A DNA stretch of 6,868 nucleotides from Methanomassiliicoccales archaeon (GTDB taxonomy: Archaea > Thermoplasmatota > Thermoplasmata > Methanomassiliicoccales > JACIVX01). Shown piece after piece: positions 6,635-6,868 of this stretch; positions within the stretch are counted from its first letter, which is position 1, and each line of letters opens with the position of its first letter. Made by a program: the position numbers and the translations under genes. The notes beneath the pieces are model-generated. The model ran no database searches. It was given only the letters and a program-made list of their open reading frames with translations, and was not told where the DNA came from. Location: the NCBI GenBank assembly GCA_028682925.1, contig JAJRAG010000074.1:1-6868 (forward strand), read 5' to 3'.

Positions 6635-6659
6635 AATATGAATGAATGCGATTCATATT
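6635..6659. promoter_or_regulatory. Inverted repeat, candidate operator or promoter element
   Basis: AATATGAAT (6635-6643) and ATTCATATT (6651-6659) are perfect inverted arms around a 7-nt spacer. The AT-rich left arm with its flank (TTAAATATG) could also serve as a TATA box for the gene starting at 6712, which would place initiation near 6660. A dimeric regulator site overlapping a promoter is the simplest reading. A transcription terminator is unlikely because no gene ends nearby. Confidence 0.45.
6648..6659 (+). repeat. Direct repeat copy 2, GCGATTCATATT
   Basis: This is the second copy of the 12-mer at 6412-6423. It forms the right arm of the inverted repeat just upstream of the membrane protein gene. 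Confidence 0.6.
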
Positions 6660-6704
6660 AAGAAGGGAAATTCCACTTGTGACATTCTGGTCATGCGTGG
6701 GATA

Positions 6705-6711
6705 GGAAGGG
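6705..6711 (+). promoter_or_regulatory. Shine-Dalgarno-like GGAAGGG before the last gene
   Basis: GGAAGGG abuts the ATG at 6712, which is too close for normal use with that codon. It lies 6 nt before the in-frame TTG at 6718, so the actual start may be the TTG. An in-frame TAG at 6703-6705 rules out any start farther upstream. Confidence 0.45.
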
Positions 6712-6868
6712 ATGTCATTGGCGAATAGTTCATTCTTTGCCGATAGTAGAGGTCCACCGTGGCTTCCAGCGAGTGCCACGGACGCAAGAAAGATTGCCTA
6801 TTGGGGCCAGCTGATGTGCTTTGTGTTCATGATTGTCTATCTCATTCTCGGAGTCCTCTTCCTAATCG
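6712..6868 (+). CDS. N-terminus of an unrecognised membrane protein, cut by window edge
   Basis: Fifty-two codons are visible from ATG 6712, with TTG 6718 as an alternative start. The first 30 or so residues are polar and contain a proline-rich RGPPWLPAS segment. A strongly hydrophobic stretch, LMCFVFMIVYLILGVLFLI, begins at about residue 34 and looks like a first transmembrane helix. The polar start makes a classical signal peptide unlikely. I do not recognise the family from this much sequence. The gene is divergent from the nuclease pair and may share regulatory sequence with it through the repeated 12-mer upstream. Confidence 0.65.
   Translation, partial: MSLANSSFFADSRGPPWLPASATDARKIAYWGQLMCFVFMIVYLILGVLFLI

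Larger units (their letters stand above)
6372..6711. other. AT-rich divergent intergenic region, no supported gene
   Basis: About 340 bp separate the minus-strand nuclease unit from the plus-strand membrane protein gene. I see no convincing coding frame. What stands out is a TATA-like box facing left near 6418-6430, a 9-bp-arm inverted repeat at 6635-6659, and a 12-bp direct repeat linking the two sites. The stretch from about 6440 to 6620 is featureless to my reading, apart from short frames without ribosome-binding sites. Confidence 0.6.

Noticed and set aside
6460..6645. Plus-strand open frame of 61 codons in the divergent spacer
   Set aside because: There is no ribosome-binding site, its composition is not protein-like, and its end overlaps the inverted repeat.
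6635..6659. Inverted repeat as a transcription terminator or transposon end
   Set aside because: No gene ends next to it, there is no T-run after the hairpin, and no transposase or target duplication is visible. A regulatory site fits better.

Overview
The window looks like ordinary chromosomal DNA of a euryarchaeon. A Thermoplasmatota-type lineage is my best guess. The reasons are a GvpD/KaiC-like twin-RecA ATPase, a short archaeal-type GlmU-like enzyme (396 residues), a TPD/CDIN1-type nuclease, AT-rich TATA-like boxes upstream of genes, purine-rich Shine-Dalgarno sites and repeated use of TTG or GTG starts. The lineage is inferred from gene content and style, since there is no rRNA or marker phylogeny here.

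Layout: (1) 1-1423, minus: the N-terminal 474 residues of a GvpD/KaiC-like ATPase that runs off the left edge. (2) 1424-1588: a divergent promoter region. (3) 1589-4570, plus: a two-gene unit of a GlmU-like nucleotidylyltransferase/left-handed beta-helix protein followed without a gap by glmS (stop and start read TGAATG). (4) 4571-6371, minus: a second two-gene unit, read right to left. It holds a TPD-type PD-(D/E)XK nuclease (archaeal relative of human CDIN1/C15orf41), then an overlapping Cas4-like PD-(D/E)XK nuclease with four predicted membrane segments inserted in its nuclease fold. The glmS and Cas4-like stop codons touch tail to tail. (5) 6372-6711: about 340 bp of AT-rich divergent spacer with a TATA-like box, a 12-bp direct repeat and a 9-bp-arm inverted repeat. 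(6) 6712-6868, plus: the start of an unrecognised membrane protein, cut by the right edge.

How the genes fit together: GlmS makes glucosamine-6-phosphate and the GlmU-like protein would carry out the last steps to UDP-GlcNAc. The phosphoglucosamine mutase (GlmM) step is not encoded here. The GlmU acetyltransferase end lacks several residues expected of that activity.

The most promising candidate for an undescribed system is the overlapping pair of PD-(D/E)XK proteins, one soluble with helical DNA-binding-like N-terminal regions and one apparently tethered to the membrane with an Fe-S-type cysteine set. No cas genes or CRISPR repeats are visible, so a role in DNA repair, DNA uptake or processing, or defence is open.
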